Source of the DNA: Ramlibacter sp.
GTDB lineage: Bacteria > Pseudomonadota > Gammaproteobacteria > Burkholderiales > Burkholderiaceae_C
Assembly: GCA_025351615.1 (NCBI GenBank)
Contig: JANXVP010000553.1
Coordinates: 1 to 6,428 of the forward strand
Direction: 5' to 3'
Length of the DNA stretch: 6,428 nucleotides
The stretch's first letter is position 1. Every line of letters starts with the position of its first letter. Below, in pieces: positions 1 through 6,031 of the stretch. The translations under genes were made by a program, and so were the position numbers. The notes beneath the pieces are model-generated. The model was not told the origin of the DNA and did not search any database. It saw nothing but the letters and a program-made list of their open reading frames with translations.

Positions 1-335
1 CAGGGCCGCAGGGTGCGGTCGAGCGTGTCGACCAGCACCGGTAGCTGCTCGCGCATCAGCGGCAGTTCCTTGGCCAGGATCGGCACCGTCATCAGCAGCA
101 GGCCGGCCAGCGCCAGGATGAACAACAGTTCAACCATCAGCACCGCGATCACGCGCGGCATCCGGCCCCGGCCCATGCCATCGAGACGGTCCACCAGCGG
201 CGTGAGGGCGTACGCGAGCACCGCGGCGACCGCGAATGGCGTGATCACCGGCCCGAGCAGCCACAAGGCCAGGGTGGCCAGGATGGCGATCAGCATCCAG
301 GCGGCGGCGCGTTTCTGGTTCGGGGTGAATTGCAT
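1..335 (-). CDS. AI-2E family transporter (PerM/YhhT-like), N-terminal part, cut by the window edge
   Basis: Reading leftward from the ATG at 335-333, the frame stays open for 111 codons to the window edge, so only the N-terminus is present (full-length members have roughly 350 residues). The protein begins [20 protein letters not shown]. It has hydrophobic stretches at about residues 12-45 (probably two membrane passes around the [24 protein letters not shown] region) and about 63-87. The pattern of a first helix, a P-F-x-x-A-x-x-L-A-Y-x-L-x-P-L-V-D segment and then a third helix before a polar LP-LVDTLDR stretch is typical of the AI-2E transporter family of inner-membrane proteins. Substrates of most members are unknown; the AI-2 name comes from one E. 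coli protein and should not be read as function here. No good Shine-Dalgarno sequence precedes the ATG. The gene is divergent from purM, a pairing I recall from other Burkholderiales, where hda often follows; that part lies outside this window. Confidence 0.85.
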   Translation of the reverse strand, partial: MQFTPNQKRAAAWMLIAILATLALWLLGPVITPFAVAAVLAYALTPLVDRLDGMGRGRMPRVIAVLMVELLFILALAGLLLMTVPILAKELPLMREQLPVLVDTLDRTLRP

Positions 336-342
336 GGGTCGC

Positions 343-348
343 TAAAAT
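343..348 (+). promoter_or_regulatory. Candidate -10 box of the purM promoter
   Basis: TAAAAT in the context GCTAAAATATT matches the sigma-70 -10 consensus at five of six positions and is one of the few AT-rich stretches in the divergent spacer. A start of transcription near 355 would give purM a leader of about 55 bases. The -35 region falls inside the start of the AI-2E gene and is poor (TTCGGG at 319-324, 18-base spacer). The call is inferred from sequence only. Confidence 0.45.
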
Positions 349-356
349 ATTGGCAA

Positions 357-362
357 ATTCTA
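357..362 (-). promoter_or_regulatory. Candidate -10 box for the leftward AI-2E family gene
   Basis: On the minus strand 362-357 reads TAGAAT, five of six to the -10 consensus. It would start transcription near 350, about 15 bases before the ATG at 335. No convincing -35 is seen at the expected distance. If both this and the purM -10 are real, the two divergent promoters overlap almost completely, so each polymerase would occlude the other. Confidence 0.3.
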
Positions 363-410
363 TCGGGCCATGCCCGCCTGCACTGCGCAAGCCCCCCAAA
401 AGCCACCTTC

Positions 411-1442
411 ATGACCCTGACCCCTCTCTCCTACAAAGACGCCGGCGTCGATATCGACGCCGGGGATGCGCTGGTCGAGCGCATCAAGCCGCTGGCCAAA
501 AGGACCATGCGGGACGGCGTGCTGGCGGGCATCGGCGGCTTCGGCGCGCTGTTCGAAGTGCCCAAACGCTACAAGGAGCCGGTGCTGGTGAGCGGAACCG
601 ATGGCGTCGGCACCAAGCTGAAGCTCGCTTTCGAGTGGAACATGCACGACACAGTCGGCGTGGACCTGGTCGCCATGAGCGTGAACGACGTGCTGGTGCA
701 AGGCGCGGAGCCGCTGTTCTTCCTGGACTACTTCGCCTGCGGCAAGCTCGATGTCGAGACGGCCGCGGCGGTGATCGGCGGTATCGCCCGGGGCTGCGAG
801 CTCTCCGGCTGCGCCCTCATCGGCGGCGAAACCGCGGAGATGCCGGGCATGTATCCGGCCGGCGAATACGACCTCGCCGGCTTCGCTGTCGGGGCCGTCG
901 AGAAATCGAAGATTCTCACCGGCGCCGGCGTGCAGCCGGGCGATGTCGTGCTGGGCCTGGCATCCAGCGGGGTCCACTCCAACGGCTTTTCGCTGGTCCG
1001 CAAATGCGTCGAGCGCGCCGGCGCCGGCCTGCCGGCGACGCTCGACGGCCAACCCTTCAGGCAGGCCGTGATGGCGCCCACCCGCCTGTACGTCAAGAGC
1101 GTGCTGGCCGCCCTGGCGCAGCATCCGGTGAAGGCCCTGGCCCACATCACCGGCGGCGGCCTGCTGGAAAACATTCCACGGGTTCTGCCCGAAGGCATGT
1201 CGGCACGGTTGACAAAAGGCAGCTGGCCGCGGACCGAATTGTTCGCCTGGCTGCAGAGCACCGCCGGCATCGACGACCAGGAAATGAACCGCACCTTCAA
1301 CAACGGCATCGGCATGGTTGTGGTGGTGGATGCCGCAAGTGCGGCGGCGACGGCGCAGACGCTGCGCGATGGCGGCGAGACGGTGTACCAGATCGGCAGC
1401 ATCGCGCCGCGCGGCGCCGGCGCCGCCGTCACGGTCGCCTGA
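411..1442 (+). CDS. purM: Phosphoribosylformylglycinamidine cyclo-ligase (AIR synthetase)
   Basis: PurM closes the imidazole ring of formylglycinamidine ribonucleotide with ATP to give aminoimidazole ribonucleotide, the fifth step of de novo purine synthesis in the cytoplasm. The 343-residue product is normal for the family (about 345-350). It carries the expected landmarks in order: [13 protein letters not shown] (7-19), [10 protein letters not shown] (40-49), the nucleotide-binding SGTDGVGTK (61-69), a conserved [20 protein letters not shown] block (88-107), [11 protein letters not shown] (138-148), [13 protein letters not shown] (182-194) and [16 protein letters not shown] (245-260). The frame is open upstream to 330, but the ATG at 411 is chosen because family members begin a few residues before L-S-Y-x-D-A-G. 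No clear Shine-Dalgarno sequence precedes it. An MFS transporter gene begins 6 bases after the stop and is probably co-transcribed. No truncation or missing motif is visible. Confidence 0.97.
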   Translation: MTLTPLSYKDAGVDIDAGDALVERIKPLAKRTMRDGVLAGIGGFGALFEVPKRYKEPVLVSGTDGVGTKLKLAFEWNMHDTVGVDLVAMSVNDVLVQGAEPLFFLDYFACGKLDVETAAAVIGGIARGCELSGCALIGGETAEMPGMYPAGEYDLAGFAVGAVEKSKILTGAGVQPGDVVLGLASSGVHSNGFSLVRKCVERAGAGLPATLDGQPFRQAVMAPTRLYVKSVLAALAQHPVKALAHITGGGLLENIPRVLPEGMSARLTKGSWPRTELFAWLQSTAGIDDQEMNRTFNNGIGMVVVVDAASAAATAQTLRDGGETVYQIGSIAPRGAGAAVTVA

Positions 1443-1448
1443 CCCGCC

Positions 1449-2642
1449 ATGACTGCGCCGGGCGCAGCGACGCCGCGCCTGCCGACCGCGATCTGGGTGC
1501 TGGGCTTGGTCAGCCTGTTGATGGACGTGTCGTCGGAGATGATCCACAGCCTGCTGCCTGTGTTCATGGTCACGACGCTGGGCATCAGCGCCCTGGCGGT
1601 CGGCCTGATCGAAGGCGCGGCCGAAGCCACGGCGCTCATCGTCAAGGTGTTTTCCGGCGTGCTGAGCGACTACTGGGGGCGGCGCAAGCCGCTTGCGGTA
1701 GTCGGCTACGGCCTGGGCGCCGTCTCCAAGCCGCTCTTTGCCCTGGCTGCGGGCGCTGGCCTTGTGGTCACCGCCCGCCTGCTCGATCGCATCGGCAAAG
1801 GCATTCGCGGGGCGCCTCGCGATGCACTGGTGGCCGACCTCGCCCCGCCGGGAATGCGCGGCGCCGCTTTCGGCCTGCGCCAGTCGCTTGATACGGTCGG
1901 CGCCTTTCTCGGTCCACTGCTGGCGATTGCGCTGATGCTGCTGTGGGCCAACGATTTCCGCGCGGTGTTCTGGGTCGCCGTCATCCCCGGGGTTTTGGCA
2001 GTGCTGCTGCTCATCGTCGGAATCCGCGAACCGCAGCAGGGGAATGAAGCAGGCCGCCGCACCAATCCGGTCCGGCGCGAAAACCTGCGGCGGCTGAACC
2101 GCGAGTACTGGTGGGTGGTGGCCGTTGGCGCGGTCTTCACGCTGGCGCGGTTCAGCGAAGCATTCCTGGTGCTTCGTGCCCAGCAAGGTGGGCTCGCGCT
2201 GGCCTGGACACCGCTGGTGCTGATCGTCATGAGCCTCGTCTATTCGGCCGGGGCCTACCCTTTCGGCAAGTTGTCGGACCGGGTCAGCCAGCGGGCGCTG
2301 CTGGCCTTCGGGCTGCTGGCACTGATCGGCGCCGACCTGCTGCTCGCCTGGCGTGCCAACGGACCGGTGCTGTGGACGGGCATCGCGCTTTGGGGCCTGC
2401 ACATGGCGATGACGCAAGGGCTGCTGGCGACGCTGGTGGCCGAAGCCGCGCCCGCTGACCTGCGCGGGACTGCCTTTGGATTTTTCAACCTGATGAGCGG
2501 GTTGGCCCTGCTGGTGGCCAGCGGCCTTGCCGGCTTGCTGTGGGATGTGCAGGGACCGGCAGCGACATTTGCCGCCGGCGCCGTGCTCGGCGGCGCCGCC
2601 CTGCTGCTGCTCGGCTTCCAGCCGAAGCAGCGCGCCAGCTAG
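1449..2642 (+). CDS. Major facilitator superfamily (MFS) transporter, substrate unknown
   Basis: The 397-residue protein has the length and hydrophobicity of a 12-helix MFS inner-membrane secondary transporter. MFS signature A is clear after the second helix (GVLSDYWGRRKPL, residues 70-82), and a degenerate copy appears in the second half (GKLSDRVSQR). Further conserved-looking blocks are RIGKGIRGAPRDAL (114-127) and a RGAAFGLRQSLDTVGAFLGP segment (137-156), echoed in the C-terminal half by RGTAFGFFNLMSGLA, which reflects the internal two-fold repeat of the fold. Charged residues inside or near predicted helices 1 and 2 (D26, E30, E55, E59, K66) could be involved in proton or substrate coupling; this is inference. 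The ATG lies 6 bases after the purM stop with no good Shine-Dalgarno sequence, suggesting translational coupling in a purM operon. A purine-related substrate is possible from context only. Its stop overlaps that of the convergent SirB1-family gene. Confidence 0.88.
   Translation: MTAPGAATPRLPTAIWVLGLVSLLMDVSSEMIHSLLPVFMVTTLGISALAVGLIEGAAEATALIVKVFSGVLSDYWGRRKPLAVVGYGLGAVSKPLFALAAGAGLVVTARLLDRIGKGIRGAPRDALVADLAPPGMRGAAFGLRQSLDTVGAFLGPLLAIALMLLWANDFRAVFWVAVIPGVLAVLLLIVGIREPQQGNEAGRRTNPVRRENLRRLNREYWWVVAVGAVFTLARFSEAFLVLRAQQGGLALAWTPLVLIVMSLVYSAGAYPFGKLSDRVSQRALLAFGLLALIGADLLLAWRANGPVLWTGIALWGLHMAMTQGLLATLVAEAAPADLRGTAFGFFNLMSGLALLVASGLAGLLWDVQGPAATFAAGAVLGGAALLLLGFQPKQRAS
2606..2631 (+). other. 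Strong hairpin in the last codons of the MFS gene
   Basis: GCTGCTCGGCT (2606-2616) pairs with AGCCGA plus GCAGC (2620-2631) around a TCC loop, giving 11 base pairs with one bulged A at 2626. It ends eight bases before the MFS stop codon. There is no T tract after it, so it is not a standard intrinsic terminator. It could slow polymerase or protect the 3' end, or be a by-product of GC-rich coding sequence. Confidence 0.3.
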
Positions 2643-3490
2643 CTGCGGGCGCGGCGCAGGTCTGCCACGCGGTCGGCGATGACGTCGATGTCGAGCGCGT
2701 CCTGCGCGTGCACCAGGTAGGTTTCGAGGTCGCCGACCGCCTGCGATGCGTGGCCCTGTTCGGCATGGGCCAGGCCGCGGTCGCGGTATTCCGCCCAGGC
2801 GTCGGGCAGCAGGATGACCAGCCTGTCCTGCACCGCGATCAGCCGCTGCCAGTCCTCCTGCGCGCGGTGGATTTCCTTCAGGTTGCGCAACATGCGGGCG
2901 ATGATGTCGCGCGGCGGCGCCGCCTGCAGGTACAGCCCCAGCGGCACCTCGAACTCGTCGACCAGCCCGTTGCGCCGCTTGTACGGTTCGAGCCGCTCCG
3001 ACAGCTCCTCCCGCGACAGCGACTGGCCGGTGAAGGGATCGATCACCACCTGGCCCTTGGGCAGGTTGACCTTGACCATGAAGTGGCCGGGAAAGCAGAC
3101 GCCGCGCGCATGCAGGCCCAGGCCCTGCGCCAGTTCGATCCACAGGACCGCGAGCGAGATCTGGATGCCGCGGCGTGTCCGCAGCACGACATTCAGGTGG
3201 CTGTTGTCGGGGTCGCAGTAGTCGTTGACGTTGCCGCCGAAACTCAGGTCGCGAAAAAAGAACTGGTTCAGGGACCGCAGGCGATGCAGCGGCGCCGCAT
3301 CGGACGGCAGGCGGCGCTTCAGGCGCGCCAGCAGCTGGTCGACGTCTCCCAGGATCTGCTGCACGTCGAGGTCGGGATATTCGTCCTGCGCTAGGCTGGC
3401 GGCGGCCTCGAGCAGCGGAAAGTGGTCATCGCTCTGCACCAGCGAGCCGAAGTACTCGAGTGGCGTCGGAGCGGTCAGATTCAGCAGCAT
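2639..3490 (-). CDS. SirB1-family protein: transglutaminase-like domain plus C-terminal TPR-like region
   Basis: The 283-residue cytoplasmic protein (no signal peptide or membrane segment) matches the SirB1/transglutaminase-like family. The N-terminal helical part (about 8-80) leads into a core with N-x-N-D-Y-x-D-P-x-N-S-x-L-N (87-100), RRGIQISLAVLW (106-117), PGHFMVKV (134-141) and VIDPFTG (149-155). By analogy with the transglutaminase fold, H136 and D151 hold the His and Asp positions while S112 sits where the catalytic Cys would be. Family members commonly lack that Cys, so protease-like activity should not be assumed. Residues about 205-260 look like TPR helices (EDWQRLIAVQDRLVILLPDAWAEYRDRGLAHAEQGHASQAVGDLETYL). 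The name comes from an old Salmonella locus; the molecular role is unclear. The frame extends upstream to 3538, but the ATG at 3490 is preferred because a promoter ends just before it and M-x-x-N-L-T-x-P-x-x-L-E-Y-F fits the family start. murJ ends 60 bases upstream. Confidence 0.85.
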   Translation of the reverse strand: MLLNLTAPTPLEYFGSLVQSDDHFPLLEAAASLAQDEYPDLDVQQILGDVDQLLARLKRRLPSDAAPLHRLRSLNQFFFRDLSFGGNVNDYCDPDNSHLNVVLRTRRGIQISLAVLWIELAQGLGLHARGVCFPGHFMVKVNLPKGQVVIDPFTGQSLSREELSERLEPYKRRNGLVDEFEVPLGLYLQAAPPRDIIARMLRNLKEIHRAQEDWQRLIAVQDRLVILLPDAWAEYRDRGLAHAEQGHASQAVGDLETYLVHAQDALDIDVIADRVADLRRARS

Positions 3491-3497
3491 GCGGATA

Positions 3498-3526
3498 TTT
3501 GTAATGGACCGGCGCGAGGCCGTCAA
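3498..3526 (-). promoter_or_regulatory. Candidate sigma-70 promoter of the SirB1-family gene, leaderless
   Basis: On the minus strand TTGACG (3526-3521) is followed after exactly 17 bases by TACAAA (3503-3498). The -35 box matches at five of six positions and the -10 at four of six. The ATG at 3490 begins 7 bases after the -10 box, so transcription would start on or next to the start codon and the mRNA would have no 5' leader. This agrees with the absence of a Shine-Dalgarno sequence. The promoter lies in the 60-base murJ to SirB1-family spacer. Confidence 0.5.
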
Positions 3527-3550
3527 GTTCCGCTGCAAATCGGCCGCAGT

Positions 3551-5116
3551 TCAGCGCGTGACAAACTGCCGCAGTTTCACGCCCGCCGCAGCCAGCGCCC
3601 CAAAATAAATCGCGCCGGCGCCAAGCAGCAGCATCGCCAGCAAGCCGACCCGCTGCAGGCGCTCGGCCCGCAAGCCGATCCACGGAAAGCTGGCGGCACC
3701 CCACATCAGGAAGATGGCCAGCAAGGCGCTTGCCGCGACCACCTGCAGCGCGAAAACCCCCCAGCCCGGAACCGGCTTGTAGCTGCCCCGGCGCAACAGG
3801 CCGGCCAGCAACAGCGCCGCGTTCAGCAGCGCGCCCAGGCCGATCGACAGCGCCAGGCCGGCGTGCCGCAACACCGGCACCAGCGCGAGGTTGAGCAGCT
3901 GCGTTGCGACCAGCGCGACGATCGCGATCCGCATCGGGGTCTTCATGTCGTGGCTGGCGTAATAGCCCGGCGCCAGCACCTTGACCGCCACCAGTCCGAG
4001 CAAACCGCTGCCGTAGCCGCCAAGCGCCAGCGCAACCTGTGAGACATCGCTGTCCTTGAAGGCGCCGTAGTGAAACAGCGTCGCGACCAGCGGACCGGCG
4101 AATACCAGCAGGGCGACCGAGCACGGGATCGCCAGCAGGAACACCAGCCGAAGCCCCCAGTCCAGCATGCCGGAATAGCGCTCGGCATCGCCGCTGGCGC
4201 GTGCCGCTGCCAGTTGCGGCATCAACACCACGCCGAGCGCGACCCCGAGCAGCGCCGTCGGAAACTCCATCAGGCGGTCTGCCGAGTTCAGCCAGCTCAC
4301 GCTGCCCGACGGAAGATACGAGGCGATCTGGGTGTTGATCAGGAGCGAGATCTGCGCCACGCTGACCCCCAGCAGTGCCGGCAGCATCAAGCGCAGGACG
4401 TTGCGGGTTGCGGGATCGGCCCAGGCGGAGCGCAAAGCGCCGCCGGAGACGCCGATGTGTGGCCACATGCCGATCGCGCGCAGCGCCGGCAGCTGGATCG
4501 CCAGCTGCAGCACTCCACCGCCCATCACGCCGATGCAAAGCGCGTAGATCGGCTCGATGCCGAGGCGGCTGAACCAGGGTGCACCAAACGCAATCGCGGC
4601 GATCATGGCGACGTTCAGCAGCACCGGCGAGGCGGCCGGGACGGCGAACCTGCGCCAGGTATTGAGGACGCCGCCCGCCAGTGCCACCAGCGACATGAAG
4701 CCGATGTACGGAAACATCCAGCGCGTCATGACGATGGCGGCGTCATAGGCATGCGGCGTCTTGCGCAAACCGCTGGCCAGCGCCCACACCAGCAAAGGCG
4801 CGCCCACGACACCGGCAATGCACAACAGCACCAGCGTCCACAGCAGCAGGGTGGCGACATGGTCCACCAGGGTTCTGGCGCCGGCGTCGCCGGCGCCGGT
4901 GCGGGTGGCCGCCAGCACAGGCACGAAAGCCTGACTGAACGCACCTTCGCCGAAGACCCTGCGAAACAGGTTCGGAATCCGGAACGCGATATAGAACGCA
5001 TCGGTGAGCGCGCTGACGCCGAACACCGAACTCATGAGCACGTCCCGCAACAGGCCGGTCACGCGCGAAGCCAGGGTCAGCAGGGAGACGGTGGAGGCGG
5101 CTTTGAACAGTGTCAC
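3551..5116 (-). CDS. murJ: Lipid II flippase MurJ (MviN)
   Basis: MurJ is an inner-membrane MOP-superfamily flippase that moves lipid II to the periplasmic face for peptidoglycan synthesis. The 521-residue product (E. coli MurJ has 511) is hydrophobic throughout, consistent with about 14 membrane helices. Read from the GTG at 5116, it aligns with the E. coli protein without gaps at the N-terminus: S17, R18, R24, D39, N49 and R52 fall at the same residue numbers, followed by GEGAFSQAFVP (56-66). Later landmarks are LNTWRRFAVPA (151-161), VLQLAIQLP (202-210), GVSVAQISLLINT (250-262) and ADRLMEFP (279-286), where R281 matches the functionally important E. coli R270. An in-frame ATG at 5155 would add 13 residues rich in Arg, and one at 5293 would run into rpsT; both fit the family worse. 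No Shine-Dalgarno sequence precedes any of these starts. The gene is divergent from rpsT and lies upstream of the SirB1-family gene. Confidence 0.95.
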   Translation of the reverse strand: MTLFKAASTVSLLTLASRVTGLLRDVLMSSVFGVSALTDAFYIAFRIPNLFRRVFGEGAFSQAFVPVLAATRTGAGDAGARTLVDHVATLLLWTLVLLCIAGVVGAPLLVWALASGLRKTPHAYDAAIVMTRWMFPYIGFMSLVALAGGVLNTWRRFAVPAASPVLLNVAMIAAIAFGAPWFSRLGIEPIYALCIGVMGGGVLQLAIQLPALRAIGMWPHIGVSGGALRSAWADPATRNVLRLMLPALLGVSVAQISLLINTQIASYLPSGSVSWLNSADRLMEFPTALLGVALGVVLMPQLAAARASGDAERYSGMLDWGLRLVFLLAIPCSVALLVFAGPLVATLFHYGAFKDSDVSQVALALGGYGSGLLGLVAVKVLAPGYYASHDMKTPMRIAIVALVATQLLNLALVPVLRHAGLALSIGLGALLNAALLLAGLLRRGSYKPVPGWGVFALQVVAASALLAIFLMWGAASFPWIGLRAERLQRVGLLAMLLLGAGAIYFGALAAAGVKLRQFVTR

Positions 5117-5123
5117 CGGCCGC

Positions 5124-5129
5124 AGTGTA
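5124..5129 (-). promoter_or_regulatory. Candidate -10 box of murJ, placed for a leaderless mRNA
   Basis: The minus strand reads TACACT at 5129-5124, then 7 bases (GCGGCCG), then the GTG start of murJ at 5116. This is the same -10 to start-codon distance as for the SirB1-family gene. The -35 side is weak: TGGCAA at 5154-5149 with a 19-base spacer is the best match. The call is therefore tentative. Confidence 0.35.
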
Positions 5130-5181
5130 GCCCGCCGTCCGGCCCGGATTGCCATGGAAAGGGAGAGTCGGCCGGAGCGCA

Positions 5182-5187
5182 TATAAT
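5182..5187 (+). promoter_or_regulatory. -10 box of the rpsT promoter
   Basis: TATAAT is a perfect -10 consensus, placed so that transcription would begin near 5194 and leave a leader of about 38 bases before rpsT. I see no good -35 box at 16-18 bases upstream; TTGCCA at 5149-5154 is too far away (27 bases). The strong -10 and strong ribosome binding site fit a highly expressed ribosomal protein gene. Confidence 0.65.
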
Positions 5188-5219
5188 GGAAGGCTTTGCT
5201 GGCATCATCCTCAGACCTC

Positions 5220-5224
5220 AAGGA
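5220..5224 (+). promoter_or_regulatory. Ribosome binding site of rpsT
   Basis: AAGGA ends 8 bases before the ATG at 5233. This is the best-spaced Shine-Dalgarno sequence among the starts in this window and fixes the rpsT start against the in-frame upstream ATG at 5149. Confidence 0.75.
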
Positions 5225-5232
5225 ACACACAC

Positions 5233-5541
5233 ATGGCCTCAGCCAAACCCAAGAAAAAGAACCCGCGCCTGGCGTCGGGCCGCAAACGCGCACGCCAGGA
5301 CGTCAAGCTCAACGCAGCCAACACGTCCCTGCGCTCCAAATACCGCACCGCGGTGAAGAATGTCGAGAAGGCCGTCGCCGCAGGCGACAAGGCCAAGGCG
5401 ACCGAACTCTTCGCCAAGGCCCAGTCCATCGTGGACAAGGTCGCCGACAAGGAGATCTTCCACAAGAACAAGGCAGCTCGCGACAAGAGCCGCCTGTCGG
5501 CCAAGGTCAAGGCATTGTCCCTGGCCCAGCCCGCCGCCTGA
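5233..5541 (+). CDS. rpsT: 30S ribosomal protein S20 (bS20)
   Basis: S20 is a helical 16S rRNA-binding protein needed early in assembly of the small subunit. The 102-residue product is strongly basic and shows the family core: [20 protein letters not shown] (residues 17-36), [19 protein letters not shown], and the near-invariant [21 protein letters not shown] toward the C-terminus. It is longer than E. coli S20 (about 87 residues). The extra length is mostly an N-terminal [16 protein letters not shown] extension plus a short Ala/Pro/Gln tail (SLAQPAA). I recall this extended form from Comamonadaceae, so it is a lineage marker, not an anomaly. The ATG at 5233 is fixed by AAGGA 8 bases upstream and by a perfect TATAAT at 5182-5187. 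The gene is divergent from murJ and convergent with the DUF3579 gene. In E. coli S20 represses its own translation; nothing here shows whether this occurs. Confidence 0.97.
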   Translation: MASAKPKKKNPRLASGRKRARQDVKLNAANTSLRSKYRTAVKNVEKAVAAGDKAKATELFAKAQSIVDKVADKEIFHKNKAARDKSRLSAKVKALSLAQPAA

Positions 5542-5544
5542 CGC

Positions 5545-5571
5545 TTCAGGCAAACAGCCCGCGGGCCTGAA
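5545..5571 (+). repeat. First hairpin in the rpsT 3' region
   Basis: TTCAGGC (5545-5551) pairs perfectly with GCCTGAA (5565-5571) around a 13-base loop that itself contains most of the GC palindrome GCCCGCGGGC (5557-5566). It begins 4 bases after the rpsT stop. No T run follows, so it is not a simple terminator. Confidence 0.45.
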
Positions 5572-5579
5572 ATCTTGCG

Positions 5580-5601
5580 GGACAGATCTTCAGCTCTGTC
5601 C
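5580..5601 (+). repeat. Second hairpin in the rpsT 3' region
   Basis: GGACAGA (5580-5586) and TCTGTCC (5595-5601) form a perfect 7-base-pair stem with an 8-base loop. It lies 8 bases after the first hairpin and has no T tract. Confidence 0.45.
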
Positions 5602-5615
5602 TCAACTGATCAGAC

Positions 5616-5641
5616 CAGCGCCGTTTGAAACGGGTGCGCTG
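5616..5641 (+). repeat. Third hairpin in the rpsT 3' region
   Basis: CAGCGC (5616-5621) pairs with GCGCTG (5636-5641). Inside it, CGT and ACG (5622-5624 and 5630-5632) continue the stem after a three-base bulge. The inner sequence is also readable as the palindrome CCGTTT-G-AAACGG (5621-5633). It lies 4 bases before the terminator. Confidence 0.4.
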
Positions 5642-5645
5642 CCAG

Positions 5646-5685
5646 CAAAAGCAAAAAACCGCCCTCGGGCGGTTTTTTGCTTTTG
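5646..5685. terminator. Bidirectional intrinsic terminator between rpsT and the DUF3579 gene
   Basis: Two perfectly complementary 19-base arms (5646-5664 and 5667-5685) flank TC. The GC core ACCGCCC/GGGCGGT, closing on a CTCG tetraloop, is bordered by six A on the left and six T on the right, then GC, then four more A or T. It therefore works as hairpin plus U tract in either direction: for rpsT reading right, and for the DUF3579 gene reading left, whose stop lies 10 bases away. Confidence 0.92.
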
Positions 5686-5695
5686 AAATCACCTC

Positions 5696-6031
5696 TCATG
5701 ACGGGCAAGAGGCCTTACTTATCGACAGCTGGGGCAGCAAACACGCCTGCGCCACCTGCAAATCGTTGTCGCGCGCGAAGTGCAGCACGAAATCCCAGGC
5801 CATCGGTTCCATGTCTCTCAGTTTCCTGTTGACCACGACGCACTTGACGCCGTTGACCACCGTCGGGACGCACCAGGGCGAATAGACCAGATGGCTGCCC
5901 GGGCGGGCGCCACCGGGGCGATAGGCGCTCATCACACCGGCCAGCCGCTCCGCCCAGTCGCTGGGACGGAAGGTCTTGCCGCTTTGGGTGATGCCCTGGA
6001 TGAAGAGTTCTTTGACGTCGCTGGAGACCAT
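5696..6031 (-). CDS. DUF3579 domain-containing protein, function unknown
   Basis: The 111-residue soluble protein matches the DUF3579 family, which I recall as conserved in betaproteobacteria. Recognisable blocks are ELFIQGITQSGKTFRPSDWAERLAGVMS (8-35, given here as two adjoining parts: E-L-F-I-x-G-I-T and RPSDWAERLAGVMS 22-35), YSPWCVPTVVNGVKCVVVN (50-68) and DFVLHFARDNDLQV (80-93). No catalytic or metal-binding set is obvious; C54 and C64 are the only cysteines in the core. There is no signal peptide or membrane segment. The frame is open to an ATG at 6091, but the ATG at 6031 is chosen because M-V-S-S-x-x-K-E-L-F is the start I recall in relatives. No Shine-Dalgarno sequence is evident. 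The gene is divergent from argD, a repeated neighbourhood in Burkholderiales, which suggests but does not prove a link to arginine metabolism. Confidence 0.88.
   Translation of the reverse strand: MVSSDVKELFIQGITQSGKTFRPSDWAERLAGVMSAYRPGGARPGSHLVYSPWCVPTVVNGVKCVVVNRKLRDMEPMAWDFVLHFARDNDLQVAQACLLPQLSISKASCPS

Noticed and set aside
350..1891. Plus-strand open frame overlapping purM and the start of the MFS gene in another frame
   Set aside because: Arg/Gly/His-rich shadow with no start signal or motif; it crosses two real genes.
360..3143. Very long minus-strand open frame (over 900 codons) opposite purM and the MFS gene, entering the SirB1-family region
   Set aside because: Its translation is Arg/Gln/His/Ala/Gly-rich with no family signature, and it runs antisense to two clearly recognised genes. 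Long antisense frames are common in GC-rich genomes with strong third-position bias.
2540..3394. Plus-strand open frame opposite the SirB1-family gene
   Set aside because: Antisense shadow; the minus-strand frame has clear SirB1-family motifs and a promoter.
5117..5155. Longer murJ starting at the ATG at 5155
   Set aside because: It adds a 13-residue Arg-rich segment not expected in MurJ, spans the candidate -10 box, and lacks a ribosome binding site. The GTG at 5116 gives gap-free agreement with E. coli residue numbers.
4070..5356. Long plus-strand open frame opposite murJ that runs into rpsT
   Set aside because: The product is low-complexity, rich in Gln, Arg, His and Gly, and is the shadow of the well-supported murJ on the other strand; it also crosses the murJ/rpsT promoters.
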